A stretch of 64,000 bases of DNA from Christiangramia gaetbulicola (GTDB lineage: Bacteria > Bacteroidota > Bacteroidia > Flavobacteriales > Flavobacteriaceae). Position 1 is the first letter of the stretch. The number at the start of each line of letters is the position of its first letter. A program made the translations under genes and the position numbers. The notes below the pieces were generated by a model. The model searched no databases, was not told the origin of the DNA, and saw nothing but the letters and a program-made list of their open reading frames with translations. Of this stretch, positions 18,154-28,000 are shown in pieces. The stretch lies in assembly GCF_003054225.1 (NCBI RefSeq), contig NZ_QBKQ01000001.1:372001-436000 (forward strand), written 5' to 3'.

Positions 18154-19677
18154 ATGATTTATTTAAAAAAACTACCAATATTTTTCATATTGGCGAGCAT
18201 TTTAATGGTTGCTTCCTGTAAGGATTCCAGCAAGGAAAGCGCAGAAGCTGAATTAGAAGATGATTCTTCTAACGTTGAACTACCTGTAAACACAGACTCT
18301 GACGAGGCTTTACAAGCTTTTGAAGAGGGACTGGAATATTTTGATGAAGGTAATTCGAGAAAGGCGCGAGCCAAGTTTGATGAGGCACTTAAATATGATC
18401 CAGATTTCGTATCTGCTCAGATGTACCGAAGCTATTCTGCAAATTCCGCGAAAGACTGGGCCACCAACCGGGATAAATTCCTGGCATTGCGCGATAAAGC
18501 CAACGAAGCAGAGGTAATGATGATAGACATGACCGAAGCCAACATGAAAAGTGATTTGGATAAAGAATTGGAGATGAGTAAAAAAATGGTGGAGAAGTAT
18601 CCTAAATCTGCCAGGGCCATGGACAATCTTGCAGTTTATTATAACAATAACGATCAGGAAGAAAAGGCAAGAGAGCACTGGAAGAAAGCTCTTGAGTTAA
18701 ATCCCGATTTTGTACCTGCCATGGCTAGCCTTGGTAGTTCGTACCTATTCGATTCTCCGCGCGATAAGGACCAGGCTAAAAAATATTTTGAAAGGCTGGT
18801 TAAAACGGCTCCTAACAGTCCGCGGTCGCATATCTTAATGGGAGATTATTATAGAGACCAGGATAATCTGGACCAGGCCCTGGCCAGTTACGAAAAAGCC
18901 GCTTCCCTGGATCCTGAAGATGATGTAGCCCTGGCGAAATCTGGACATGCCAATTCTATTTTGGGTAATTATGAAGAGGCTCGCAAAAATTTCAAAGATG
19001 CCCGTGAAGCAAGTGAATTTGGGACAAATCTTTCTGGCGAAGCAAATACCTATGTATACGAAGGCAATTCCAAAGAGGCTTTAAAATTCCTGGAAGATGG
19101 TATGAATTCTTTCGATTCAATGGATATTCCTGAGAGCAATAAAAATATCGCGAAATATCAGGCAGCCTATTCTGCAGCACATATCGCCATGCATGATGGA
19201 AATGCTAAAAAGCTTGAGGAGATAGTAAATAAAATGAAGCCAATTTCAAAGCAATTGGTCAACGATGCGAACAGTCCTGTAGTAACCGCGAACCAGGAGG
19301 CAATTTTACATTACTGGGATGCCATGGTTCTTGCCAGCAATAAAAAGTACAAGGAAGCCATGAATGAGGCTGAGAAAATCAAAGAGGCGGTTAGTTCTAT
19401 TAATAGTCCAGATAAGTTAGTGCCCTACCATAGAGCGGTGGCCGTGATAAATTATCACATGGGTAATACAGAGCAGGCTATGGAACATATCAAGCAAACG
19501 GAGAAAGATTATATCCATGATAAATACTGGATGGCTAAAATCAACGAAAAGACTGGTAATACCGAGGAAGCGATGAAATTATATGAAGAGATCGCAGAGG
19601 AAAGATTTAACTCGGTTGAATTTGCGTTAATCCGAGATGAAGTGAATAAGAAAGTAGAAAAAAATACGGCTAGTTAA
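18154..19677 (+). CDS. TPR-repeat lipoprotein
   Basis: A 507-residue lipoprotein (lipobox VASC, Cys22) followed by an acidic Ser/Glu-rich linker and then tetratricopeptide repeats from about residue 45 to the end. Examples are the units around EALKYDPDF, ALELNPDFVPAMASLG and AASLDPEDDVALAKSG. No enzymatic domain is present, so it probably scaffolds protein contacts on the periplasmic face of a membrane. It is divergent from the signalling operon, whose second kinase has periplasmic TPRs. A functional link is possible but rests only on this adjacency. A strong terminator follows, so the gene is probably transcribed alone. Confidence 0.85.
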   Translation: MIYLKKLPIFFILASILMVASCKDSSKESAEAELEDDSSNVELPVNTDSDEALQAFEEGLEYFDEGNSRKARAKFDEALKYDPDFVSAQMYRSYSANSAKDWATNRDKFLALRDKANEAEVMMIDMTEANMKSDLDKELEMSKKMVEKYPKSARAMDNLAVYYNNNDQEEKAREHWKKALELNPDFVPAMASLGSSYLFDSPRDKDQAKKYFERLVKTAPNSPRSHILMGDYYRDQDNLDQALASYEKAASLDPEDDVALAKSGHANSILGNYEEARKNFKDAREASEFGTNLSGEANTYVYEGNSKEALKFLEDGMNSFDSMDIPESNKNIAKYQAAYSAAHIAMHDGNAKKLEEIVNKMKPISKQLVNDANSPVVTANQEAILHYWDAMVLASNKKYKEAMNEAEKIKEAVSSINSPDKLVPYHRAVAVINYHMGNTEQAMEHIKQTEKDYIHDKYWMAKINEKTGNTEEAMKLYEEIAEERFNSVEFALIRDEVNKKVEKNTAS

Positions 19678-19705
19678 AGCCCGACCTTATTTTCACAGCA
19701 AGTAT

Positions 19706-19742
19706 ATAACCCTTCAATTTCGATTGGAGGGTTATTTATTTT
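19706..19742 (+). terminator. Strong terminator with UUCG loop after the TPR lipoprotein gene
   Basis: ATAACCCTTCAAT and ATTGGAGGGTTAT pair over 13 positions (one G-T pair) around a TTCG tetraloop, followed by TTATTTTCT. It lies 28 bases after the stop codon. Confidence 0.85.
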
Positions 19743-19968
19743 CTAAATGTTGCAGTCAAAATTTACCAGGAATTCACCTGTCATATTTCCACGAAAAGAT
19801 CTGGAATAGAATTATAGAATTCTGGCTACACCGTAAATCGATAGATTTAGAATCGAGCCTGTTTCCGGGTCCTTCTGAAATTATTGTTGTTATGATTAGT
19901 TCAAATTACTAGGAGACCTGCAACTATCCTATCCATACAGAGGATATCAAACCCTTAAATTTTAGCAT
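19743..19968. other. Non-coding stretch between convergent terminators
   Basis: About 225 bases between the terminators of the convergent genes at 18154-19677 and 20021-20749. Only short, unconvincing open frames occur on either strand. A minus-strand peptide ending in GEFLVNFDCNI looks protein-like for about 20 codons but has a stop upstream. Nothing recognisable was found. Confidence 0.5.
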
Positions 19969-19993
19969 AAAAAAATGACACCTAAAAGGTGCC
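19969..19993 (-). terminator. Terminator after the secreted protein gene 20021-20749
   Basis: On the minus strand GGCACCTTTTAGGTGTC forms a short hairpin (CACCT/AGGTG core) followed by ATTTTTTTA. It lies about 30 bases beyond the stop codon. Confidence 0.75.
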
Positions 19994-20020
19994 ATCTTCT
20001 CTTCAAATAATTAAACTAAA

Positions 20021-20749
20021 CTATTGTGATTGATTACTAAGATCTTCATTTAATTTATACATATAAGCCCACGAATCATCTAAAGCTTCCCTGAACTTAT
20101 CTCTCATTTTGGTCATTTTCTCTTTCCCATGTTTTTGCTCATAAACATCCCATGGTCCATCCCACTCGGCATCCAGGCCGGCAAAATTCTTATAAGGCAG
20201 GCTTACCATATAATCTGGATCATCCTGGCCTCCACCGGCAAAGTCATACCAGTAACCCAGTGGTTCCCCTTTAGCTTCTTTGTAAGTAGAAGAAACATCT
20301 TTGATCACCTCATTGAAAACCGTTGAATTATTGGTCCTGAAAAAGGTCACCCAAACCACTTTGTTTCCAGAAGTTGGAGATTTACTGTAATCGGGCATGG
20401 TAGAAGCAATATTATGATTCATGCTTTCTACATAGGGAAAAACTTCAGACTGAAAAATAGACTGGCAGGCATTATCGGCTTCCTGTGGACCTTCGTCCAT
20501 TTCAGCCCATTTATCCATGAAATAGGTAACGGCAACGACTCCGCCTTCACCCTGTACACGATTCCAGACATTCCAGGTATCGGTTCCGCTATTTTCAAGA
20601 TAGCAGTCTTTCCATTTTTTCATTCCCTCCTGGAACTTTTGTCCCTGGTTCATTTTAATTTTTAATTCGAACATGTGCAGAATTCTGCTTTCTTGCTGAG
20701 CTATTCCCATTAAAGGAAATAACAGAAGAAATAAGATCATTTTTTTCAT
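20021..20749 (-). CDS. Secreted protein of unknown function, intact paralogue of the pseudogene
   Basis: A 242-residue protein with an N-terminal signal peptide (MKKMILFLLLFPLMGIAQ) and no membrane helix, so probably periplasmic. The mature part seems to hold two related halves, each with a strand-helix pattern like dimeric alpha/beta-barrel proteins: a first around FELKIKMNQGQKFQEGMKKW and a second around VVWVTFFRTNNSTVFNEVIK. This fold idea is inference. Trp and Tyr are abundant (GYWYDFAGGGQDDPDY). No catalytic motif is recognised. The gene has its own terminator. A dead, truncated relative lies at 4263-4476, and the small secreted protein at 30466-30903 may share the fold but not the sequence. 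Confidence 0.75.
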   Translation of the reverse strand: MKKMILFLLLFPLMGIAQQESRILHMFELKIKMNQGQKFQEGMKKWKDCYLENSGTDTWNVWNRVQGEGGVVAVTYFMDKWAEMDEGPQEADNACQSIFQSEVFPYVESMNHNIASTMPDYSKSPTSGNKVVWVTFFRTNNSTVFNEVIKDVSSTYKEAKGEPLGYWYDFAGGGQDDPDYMVSLPYKNFAGLDAEWDGPWDVYEQKHGKEKMTKMRDKFREALDDSWAYMYKLNEDLSNQSQ

Positions 20750-20929
20750 AATTGGTTGAATTAGTAGTTAACAGAATGTTAATTTACTCATTTCCAATAA
20801 ACTATAGCCATCAAGTTCAAAAAAAGTGCATATATCCACTAAAATTAATTGACTGAATATCAAAATCTTAGGTTATAACTGAATTTTTGAAGTTCTAGAA
20901 GTAATTAAGAATTGATCTGGAAACCGGGA

Positions 20930-22267
20930 TCATCCAATTGGTGATTCCGGAACAATCGCTGGTTCCGCAGCCTTTCTTCTTAATACATGGTTCTTTTTAT
21001 AGCTAAGATTTCTCCAAACCCACTCCAATGGACCAAAATAGAAATACCTCAACCATATTGGACTTACAATTAGCTGAAATATCCAGATGCCAAATACTAT
21101 AAAAAGAAGTTCGTATCGCTGAAATGCTCCAAAAAGCCCAAAGCCTACGCCGGTAAAAATGAACATGCAAATGACCGAATGCATCACATAATTGGTAAGC
21201 GCCATTTTCCCTACCGCAGACAATGAGTTCTGCAGCCATTTTAGTACCGGTAGTTTACAAAAGATCATAATAAGTCCTACATGTCCCATCGCCACAAAAA
21301 GTCTTCCCAGGTCATAGGTAATTCCGGCTTTAGAGATAGCCTGGAAGGAAAAATTTCCGGCAATAATACTTTTCACCTCGTAATAGTTTACGCTCAAACC
21401 AATTGCGTAACAAACCAGAACGGCAAGCCCGTAAAATTGATAGCTTTTCCCGGCACTTAAAATATTCCATTTAAAGAGCGCTATCCCCAGGAGCATCATG
21501 GAGAGTATGTCCCATACATCATACCTGTAGAACCAGCTTGTATCTGTTTCCATATTTTTTGGCGCCAGGAATGCTACTACAGAGAAATAATCTTTCCGCA
21601 TGTTCTGGGTGGTTTCCATTACCGTTTCTGGAGACCTGCTTTTTTCAATTTCTGCCCAACTCGCTGTTGCTTCCTCCATTTCAGAAGTAAGCGGTTTGCC
21701 CGTAGCTTTATATTCATTAGCTAATTCCACCTGTTCCAGCATTTCCATGTTCTGCTTATATTCAAAATAATTCCATACCGTGCCTATGGAGAATAGCAGA
21801 AGAGCGCTCAGCAACAAGGTTTTCGCTTTTAAATTTCGGAAAGAAAAAACCAGGAACCCCATCAGGGCATAATCGTAAAGGATCTCCCCGGTCCATAAAA
21901 GCAAATACCCGTGAATAAGACCAAATATCAGAAGCCATAGTAATCTCCTGAAGTAAATATCGGCAGCTTTTATCCCGGCTCCCTTTTGTTCCAGTCGGCT
22001 AAGCAGAATGAACATTCCAACACCAAAAAGAAGGGAGAAAAGGGCCCGCATCGTACCTTCAAAGAACATATTGGTTCCAATCCAGGTGTAGAGATTCCAG
22101 CCCGTAGCTCCCCCTGAAACCGTTGGGTCGCCATAGGCGCCGGCGAGGCCAAAACCGTTGATGTTCATTAGTAAAATTCCGAATAGTACGATTCCCCTCA
22201 TGATGTCCAGGGAATGAATTCGTTTTGTAGCCCTTATCGGGGTAAGGGAGGTTGGTTTAGCTTCCAT
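20930..22267 (-). CDS. DUF418 family multi-pass membrane protein
   Basis: A 445-residue inner-membrane protein with about ten hydrophobic helices. The N-terminal SLDIMRGIVLFGILLMNI and the C-terminal part (NYVMHSVICMFIFTGVGFGLFG onwards, about 355-420) are typical of the DUF418 family, which is distantly related to acyltransferase-type membrane proteins. A loop of about 70 residues rich in Glu and Met (about 160-235) interrupts the helices. Function is unknown in the family. It lies downstream of a gene for another acyltransferase-like membrane protein on the same strand, with 241 bases between. Confidence 0.85.
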   Translation of the reverse strand: MEAKPTSLTPIRATKRIHSLDIMRGIVLFGILLMNINGFGLAGAYGDPTVSGGATGWNLYTWIGTNMFFEGTMRALFSLLFGVGMFILLSRLEQKGAGIKAADIYFRRLLWLLIFGLIHGYLLLWTGEILYDYALMGFLVFSFRNLKAKTLLLSALLLFSIGTVWNYFEYKQNMEMLEQVELANEYKATGKPLTSEMEEATASWAEIEKSRSPETVMETTQNMRKDYFSVVAFLAPKNMETDTSWFYRYDVWDILSMMLLGIALFKWNILSAGKSYQFYGLAVLVCYAIGLSVNYYEVKSIIAGNFSFQAISKAGITYDLGRLFVAMGHVGLIMIFCKLPVLKWLQNSLSAVGKMALTNYVMHSVICMFIFTGVGFGLFGAFQRYELLFIVFGIWIFQLIVSPIWLRYFYFGPLEWVWRNLSYKKNHVLRRKAAEPAIVPESPIG

Positions 22268-22508
22268 ACTGTCTTGTTTTTTGATTTTAGAAAATGAATA
22301 TTTCTAATGAGACAGCCTGGGCATTCCCTTAGAACAATTACCGTTAATTAAGAGCACTGGTCGTTCAAGACCGGACTTAAGCCACAGATAATTAAAACTA
22401 AGAATGATCGTATTTCGGGGCGAAAATTAAAAAAGCCTAATCTACTGAATATTAATTATTTAAACTCTAAAAAATCAAATAAAGTGATCTATACTATTTC
22501 ATTTCATA

Positions 22509-23693
22509 CTATAAATAACTCAGCCACCATTTATTCTTGTTCCGAAGTTTATATTCCATATACTTCTTACAGGGAAAATAAAGCAGGAAAACGATAATGA
22601 TCCATATGACGTAGACCACTACCAAAGGATAGCCGTAACCTTCAAGATCGTTATTACTAAATATGTTTTCGGTAATGATCATTTTGGTCCAATCTTCTCC
22701 AGAAATAAGCAATACCAATAGTGCGGCCAGATGTATCAAAAATATATGGAGCAAATAGTAAAAGAAGGGCACCCTGCCGAAAACAAGGAAAAAAGAGGTA
22801 ATGTTGTTTTTTATATTTTCGGTGAGGTACAAAAACAACATTGCCGGGCCCAGGGTGATCAATAAAAAGGAAAGCGATGGCGGGTATTTGGTTACCTTCA
22901 ATATAGAAAGCATCGTAAAAACGGCTGAATCCTGTTTCTCCCAGGGCGAAGGATCTCCATATAGATTAGGAATTCGGAGCAATAGAAATAAGGCAATACT
23001 GCCCAGGCCTAAAAACAATAACCACTTTTTTCTTTTACCACTCGGGTACTCCCAGGCATAAAGGCGACCGAAGATATAACCCGCAGCCATTACTCCAACC
23101 CATGGAATAATAGGATACATAAACCGGATAAGATGATTTGGCAGCCTTATCTGGGCTCTCTGATGGATAATATACCAGAGGATCGAGCTAAATTCCTTAC
23201 CCTCAGCGGTAATCCCATCCAGCAGGTTATGCCCGAAGATCATTAAAAGAGCCACGGCCAGAATGGCCTTATTTGGCAGATAAATAAGTAAGGAAAGAAA
23301 TACCATGCTTATACCAATCGCCCAGATCACCTGTAAATTGATAAACCCATAGGTAGGATCGAACCACCACAAGAGGCTCATGATCGCGATTTCAACGAAT
23401 ATCAGCCACAAACCACGGCTTAATAAAAAATTAAATAGTTCCTTCCGGGTCTTTTTCTGTGCATATAGAAACGCGGAAGTACCTGCCAGGAACACAAAGA
23501 TAGGAGCACAAAAATGGGTTATAAAACGAGTAAAAAACAACTCTGGCGTAGTCGTTTCCAGGTTGGTGGGATTATTAAAAAAGAAAGCGTTTATATGGAA
23601 ATAATCTCTCACATGATCCAATGCCATGATCACCATGACCAGCCCTCTAAGGAGATCTATGGACTCAACCCGCTTAATAATTATCTGCTCCAT
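22509..23693 (-). CDS. HGSNAT-like (DUF1624) multi-pass membrane protein
   Basis: A 394-residue protein with about ten membrane helices. The opening RVESIDLLRGLVMVIMALDHVRDYFH is typical of the heparan-alpha-glucosaminide N-acetyltransferase catalytic domain family (DUF1624), with His26 or His32 as possible acyl-transfer residues. FFTRFITHFCAPIFVFLAG and the C-terminal FGRVPFFYYLLHIFLIH segments also fit. In eukaryotes the family carries acetyl groups across a membrane to a sugar amine. In bacteria the acceptor is usually unknown. Together with the DUF418 gene downstream it suggests envelope modification, but no glycan gene is nearby. Confidence 0.8.
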   Translation of the reverse strand: MEQIIIKRVESIDLLRGLVMVIMALDHVRDYFHINAFFFNNPTNLETTTPELFFTRFITHFCAPIFVFLAGTSAFLYAQKKTRKELFNFLLSRGLWLIFVEIAIMSLLWWFDPTYGFINLQVIWAIGISMVFLSLLIYLPNKAILAVALLMIFGHNLLDGITAEGKEFSSILWYIIHQRAQIRLPNHLIRFMYPIIPWVGVMAAGYIFGRLYAWEYPSGKRKKWLLFLGLGSIALFLLLRIPNLYGDPSPWEKQDSAVFTMLSILKVTKYPPSLSFLLITLGPAMLFLYLTENIKNNITSFFLVFGRVPFFYYLLHIFLIHLAALLVLLISGEDWTKMIITENIFSNNDLEGYGYPLVVVYVIWIIIVFLLYFPCKKYMEYKLRNKNKWWLSYL

Positions 23694-23778
23694 AAACCTC
23701 TATTTAAATTTGAATTATTAAGACTAAAAGGTTGAAAATGGGGCTGGAAATTTCACATCTGACGGTAAACCCTCATCA

Positions 23779-24339
23779 TCATAAAAAAGTGGCTACGATA
23801 TAATAAATTACAATCACCAGCAGTAGCACGAATTGGATAGCTAAAAACTTGAGGGCACGCTGTACATTCTGGAATTTAAGGTTGGCGATCTTGGCATTTA
23901 TAAAAATTTGCTGCCCTAACTGATCGAACAACTGTTCCTCATCCAGACTTATATTAAAAAAGGTTCGAGAAAATTGCTTGATATCCCCGAACTTGGAGAT
24001 CACATCCCCGAAGAAAAATATGTTCTTGTCATATTTAGATTCGATACGCGGCATAAAACACCTGATGCTGTAATAAATAGAGACCACGGCACACGAGAAC
24101 CAGACCGCCAGCAAAATGAAAATGATCGTATCATCATCGAAATGGTCCAGAACCAGGCTAATGTTCTGGTAGACGAAATTCAGCAGGATTCCGTAAAAGG
24201 AAAGTATTAAACCGGCCTTGATCTCTGAGGCCTTGATCAAACTGGAAACATAGCTAATGCTGCCCCAGTAATGGTCAATAAGATCATCTGTATGTTTATT
24301 CTTTAAATGCGGAAAGGTTTTGTTTTCAGATTCTTCCAT
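23779..24339 (-). CDS. PycTM-like (DUF5706) small membrane protein
   Basis: A 186-residue protein with an amphipathic start (HYWGSISYVSSLIKASEIKAG) leading into membrane helices at about 42-62, 72-95 and 162-184. The order of helix, two membrane segments, the FFFGDVI motif, a cytoplasmic helical part (ISLDEEQLFDQLGQQIFINAKI) and a last helix matches the Pycsar effector transmembrane family. In Pycsar defence such proteins open on cyclic pyrimidine nucleotides made by an adjacent cyclase. Here no cyclase is adjacent, so the role may be housekeeping or unrelated. It precedes nothing in an obvious operon and follows the TerB-like gene on the same strand by 133 bases. The assignment comes from pattern memory, not alignment. 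Confidence 0.65.
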   Translation of the reverse strand: MEESENKTFPHLKNKHTDDLIDHYWGSISYVSSLIKASEIKAGLILSFYGILLNFVYQNISLVLDHFDDDTIIFILLAVWFSCAVVSIYYSIRCFMPRIESKYDKNIFFFGDVISKFGDIKQFSRTFFNISLDEEQLFDQLGQQIFINAKIANLKFQNVQRALKFLAIQFVLLLVIVIYYIVATFL

Positions 24340-24472
24340 AGATGTTTCCGGAGTTAGAGCGTTTTAAAATACTGGAACACAGAAAATTTGAATTTTATAA
24401 AAAATAAACCCTGCCGGAAAAATCAGCTTAACGCTTACCGGCTGAAACTACTTATGAGTAATAGGTTCGTTC

Positions 24473-24808
24473 TTAATAAAGTATATTATCCAGGATCTTA
24501 TCCAGGGTATTTTCCATCATGCTGAACTTTTTATCAGAAAAGAAGACCTCAAACATTTCTTTTCTTAACTGTGTAAGCTCTTTATGGGAATATTCATGCA
24601 TCACCAGGTTATCCTGAATTTTCTCCAGACTCTCCTCCTCAGTGTCCCCCTTAAACTCCTCGTACATTTTATCGAAGGTCTTCTTATCTGTTTTAGATTT
24701 TATCAATTCAAGCTCCTCCTCGGTCACATTCGAATCGGCATTCGCGCATAACATCAAGATATAGATCTGAAGTTCGGTTTTGGTCCAGTGTTGCTGTTGG
24801 TCACTCAT
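24473..24808 (-). CDS. TerB-like small acidic protein
   Basis: An all-helical 111-residue cytoplasmic protein. The opening WTKTELQIYILMLCANADSN followed by VTEEELELI resembles the acidic metal-binding helix pair of TerB/DjlA-type domains. It is shorter than typical TerB (about 140-150 residues) and ends in a helix ILDNILY. Function in these families is unclear, often linked to envelope stress or tellurite resistance clusters. No other ter gene is present. Its leader holds a perfect 8-base-pair hairpin (24863-24883). It is upstream of the PycTM-like gene on the same strand. Confidence 0.6.
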   Translation of the reverse strand: MSDQQQHWTKTELQIYILMLCANADSNVTEEELELIKSKTDKKTFDKMYEEFKGDTEEESLEKIQDNLVMHEYSHKELTQLRKEMFEVFFSDKKFSMMENTLDKILDNILY

Positions 24809-24862
24809 AACTATATACTTTTGATTGATTTGAAATGAATTTCCAGTTAAGCATCAACTATC

Positions 24863-24883
24863 CTCTGCTGAAAAACAGCAGAG
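24863..24883 (-). promoter_or_regulatory. Perfect hairpin in the leader of the TerB-like gene
   Basis: CTCTGCTG and CAGCAGAG pair without mismatch around a five-base loop, 55 bases before the ATG. On the minus strand no T-run follows, so it is not a terminator of that transcript. On the plus strand AACATCTTTTT follows, but no plus-strand gene lies upstream. An operator or leader structure is possible. Confidence 0.4.
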
Positions 24884-24979
24884 AACATCTTTTTACATTT
24901 AACTGAAATATCACTTCTAATCTAGTAAATAATTAGCTAACAAACACTTATAGACCTCAGGATATTTTCAATTGATTAA

Positions 24980-25029
24980 AAAGTCAGCCTCCTTCCCGAT
25001 GATTATTGAACAGGAATGAGGCTGACTTT
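24980..25029 (-). terminator. Long-stem terminator after the tricorn-like protease gene
   Basis: AAAGTCAGCCTC and GAGGCTGACTTT form a 12-base-pair stem around a 26-base loop, ending in a T-run on the minus strand (TTTTTAATC). It starts 17 bases beyond the stop codon. Confidence 0.8.
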
Positions 25030-25045
25030 AATTTTTGTGAGAGAT

Positions 25046-28000
25046 CTAATTATTGCCTCGAATTGGATAATCTGGTCTTTCCATTTTTTTAGGCGGATTT
25101 TCTTTCAGCTGTTTCATCACCACTTCAATGGCCTTTTGCAATTGAGGATCATTTCCCTGTATCACTTCTTTAGGAAGTTGTTCTACCTCGATATCTGGCG
25201 GTACTCCCTCATTTTCTACCCTGAAACCTTCTTCAGTATAAAAAGCGACATTTGGTGCGGTGACTATTCCACCGTCTATGAATTCGGGATAACCAAGAAC
25301 GCCCACAAGACCACCCCAGGTTCTTTTCCCTATGATCGTCCCTAAATTGAATTTTCTGAACATCCAGGGTAAATAATCTCCACCAGAACCAGCGGTCTCA
25401 TCGATAAGCATCACTTTCGGCCCCTGTATGGAGGCACTCGGAGATTTTAAATCATCGCCATATCTGAAATTCCAGTAGGCCTGTTGAGGCTTTTTCAGCA
25501 TGTCTATATAATAATCTGCTAACTGGCCGCCTCCGTTAAAACGTTCATCAATAATGACGGCTTTTTTATCGGCTTGTGGATAGAAATACCTTTTGAAATA
25601 TTCATGGCCGGCATCTGCCGTATTTGGCACATATACATAAGCAACCTGGCCGTTGGTCGCCTCATTCACTTTTTTGATATTGCCCTCGATCCAGTCTCGA
25701 TTTCTTAGATCCCATTCATTTTCTACAGGGATCACCTTTTCCTTGCGGGAATCCTTCATATCCGGGCTCGAGCTCACGGTAAGGGTTACGATCTTATTGG
25801 CGGTATTTTCAAAATATTTGAACAGGTTATCGCTGGCAGTAACTTCTTTACCATCAACGGCCAGTATATAATCTCCTTCTTTAATGTTCACCCCAGGCTC
25901 AGTTAAAGGGGAACGCATATTAGGATTCCAGTTTAGCCCACCATAAATTTTACTGATCCTGTAGCGGTTATTTGCTACTTCATAATCTGCACCCAGCAGT
26001 CCGCCCTTTATATTTTCTGAAGTTTCAAATTCATCGCCCCTGTGGGAGAAACGATGGTGCCCTACGCCCAATTCACTGAACATCCACTCCATAACCTCGT
26101 AGAGGTCGCTTCTAGTGGTTACATGAGGTAAAAACTGACTGTATTTTTCTTTCATTTGCTTCCAGTCTGCTCCATGCATATTGGGATCATAAAAATAATC
26201 ACGGTTTACTCTCCAGGCTTCATTGAATATATTCTTCCATTCTTCCCGGGGATCTATTTTAATCTGAAAGCTTCCCAGATCCAGCGCTGGTTTCTCTGGT
26301 TTTTTTCCTAATTCAGCAATTCCTGTTTTCCCGTTTTTTCTGTAAAGAATCTTTTCAGCATTGGCCGAAATCTCGAATTCTGAAGCAGACATGATAAGCG
26401 TATCCTTCTTTTCTTTCAGATCATATTTCCTTAATTCACCAGGGCCATCTTCATGCTGGGAGAACTTTAAATAATACAACTCGCCCTCCTTAGGAGCTTC
26501 CAGACTTTGATAAACCCCAGCAGGAACCGGAACATCGACGATCCTGTTTTCCAGGTTCTCAAAATCTATTTTCAAGGGAGGAGTATCGGGCTTCTTATTT
26601 TCCTCTTCAGCCTTTTTCTTCTTCTCTTCCTCTTCTTCCTTTTTCTGAATCACTTCAACATCATTTTCTTTAAAAAATGGCGAAACCACATCCTTCTGAA
26701 GGGTAACCAGGTAGATAGAACTACTCATCTCCATATCCTGATTGGATTGATCGAACCAGTTTACCACCGGCCCGGCATCTGTTGAAGCCAGCATATAAAG
26801 GTATTTTCCGCTGGGATCAAATTCAGGAGACATCACGTTAGAATAACCATCTGAAATCGGGTAAGATTTATTTTCATCCAGGGAATAGACAAAGGCCTGT
26901 TCAAAATTGGTCCCAGTAATAATGGTATAAGTGATCCATTTTGAATCATGAGACCAGTCACCGAACAATTCCCGGAAAACCCCTGGTGTATAAAGTACAT
27001 CTGAGGCGACCTTTTTTACAGAATTCTTATCCAAATTATATACATACAGACTTCTACTATTGTCTACAAAAGCTATTTTCTTACTATCTGGAGACCAGTG
27101 CAGATAAGCATAAAAACCTGCTCCATCCAGCTCTACCTTTTTTAGCGGGGAATTTTCATTCTGATCGTATAGGTGCAAGGCGTACTCTCCAGATTCATCT
27201 GAAAAATAAGCTATGGTTTTGCCGTCGGGTGACCAGGAAGGATCCTGCTCATGAACCCCTGGAGTGGAGGTAATATTTTTAGGATCGCCTTTTTCTGCAG
27301 GAAAGGTAACAATGTCACCTCTGCAGTCCATAACTACTCTTACCGCAGTTGGCGATACTCCTACGCCCCTAACGTATTCATCTCCCTGCACATAACGCGG
27401 TCTTAATTCCAGCAGGTCTGTGGCAATACCCACTTTTATTTTACTGGTATTACCGGTATTTGGATCTAAAGTATGCAGGTAACCCGCCTGTTCAAAAATG
27501 ATCTGATCCTTATTCGCATAAAGGTCCATCACCGGAAAATCTTCAAAATTTGTATGTTTGGTAACCTCTTTCATTCCGGGTTCATAACTATAGATATTAA
27601 ATTCCCCATCCCGGTCACTTCTGAAAAACACTTTATTATTTAACCATTGTGGATTGGAATCGTTACTTCCACCTGCCGGTTTTGGAATTTCTGAAACTTC
27701 GTATGTTTTTGTATCATAGATCCAGATCCAGGTAGCGGTTCCTCCACGGTAGTTCTTCCACTGTTCAAAACGGTCACTTATGGGAGTATACGCTATAAAA
27801 CTGCCATCAGAATTATAAGCGGCCCAATTAGCATTCGGGATCTCTAAAGGTTCCACATTTCCCTGCTCTATATCTACCTTGAAAAGGCTGGCGTAGCGGT
27901 TTGTGAACACTTTACGCTGAGAAAGAAATAATACATTTTTACCATCTGGAGTAAAATCCCGAACGATATCTGCATAAGGATGCCAGGTGAGTCTTTTTGG

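Noticed and set aside
19743-19968. Degraded gene on the minus strand (fragment ending GEFLVNFDCNI)
   Set aside because: Only about 20 protein-like codons, with a stop just upstream and no recognised family.
23779-24339. A complete Pycsar anti-phage system
   Set aside because: Only a PycTM-like effector is present. The cyclase at 6114-7154 is 17 kb away, belongs to a kinase operon, and has adenine-type specificity residues (Lys216/Thr287).
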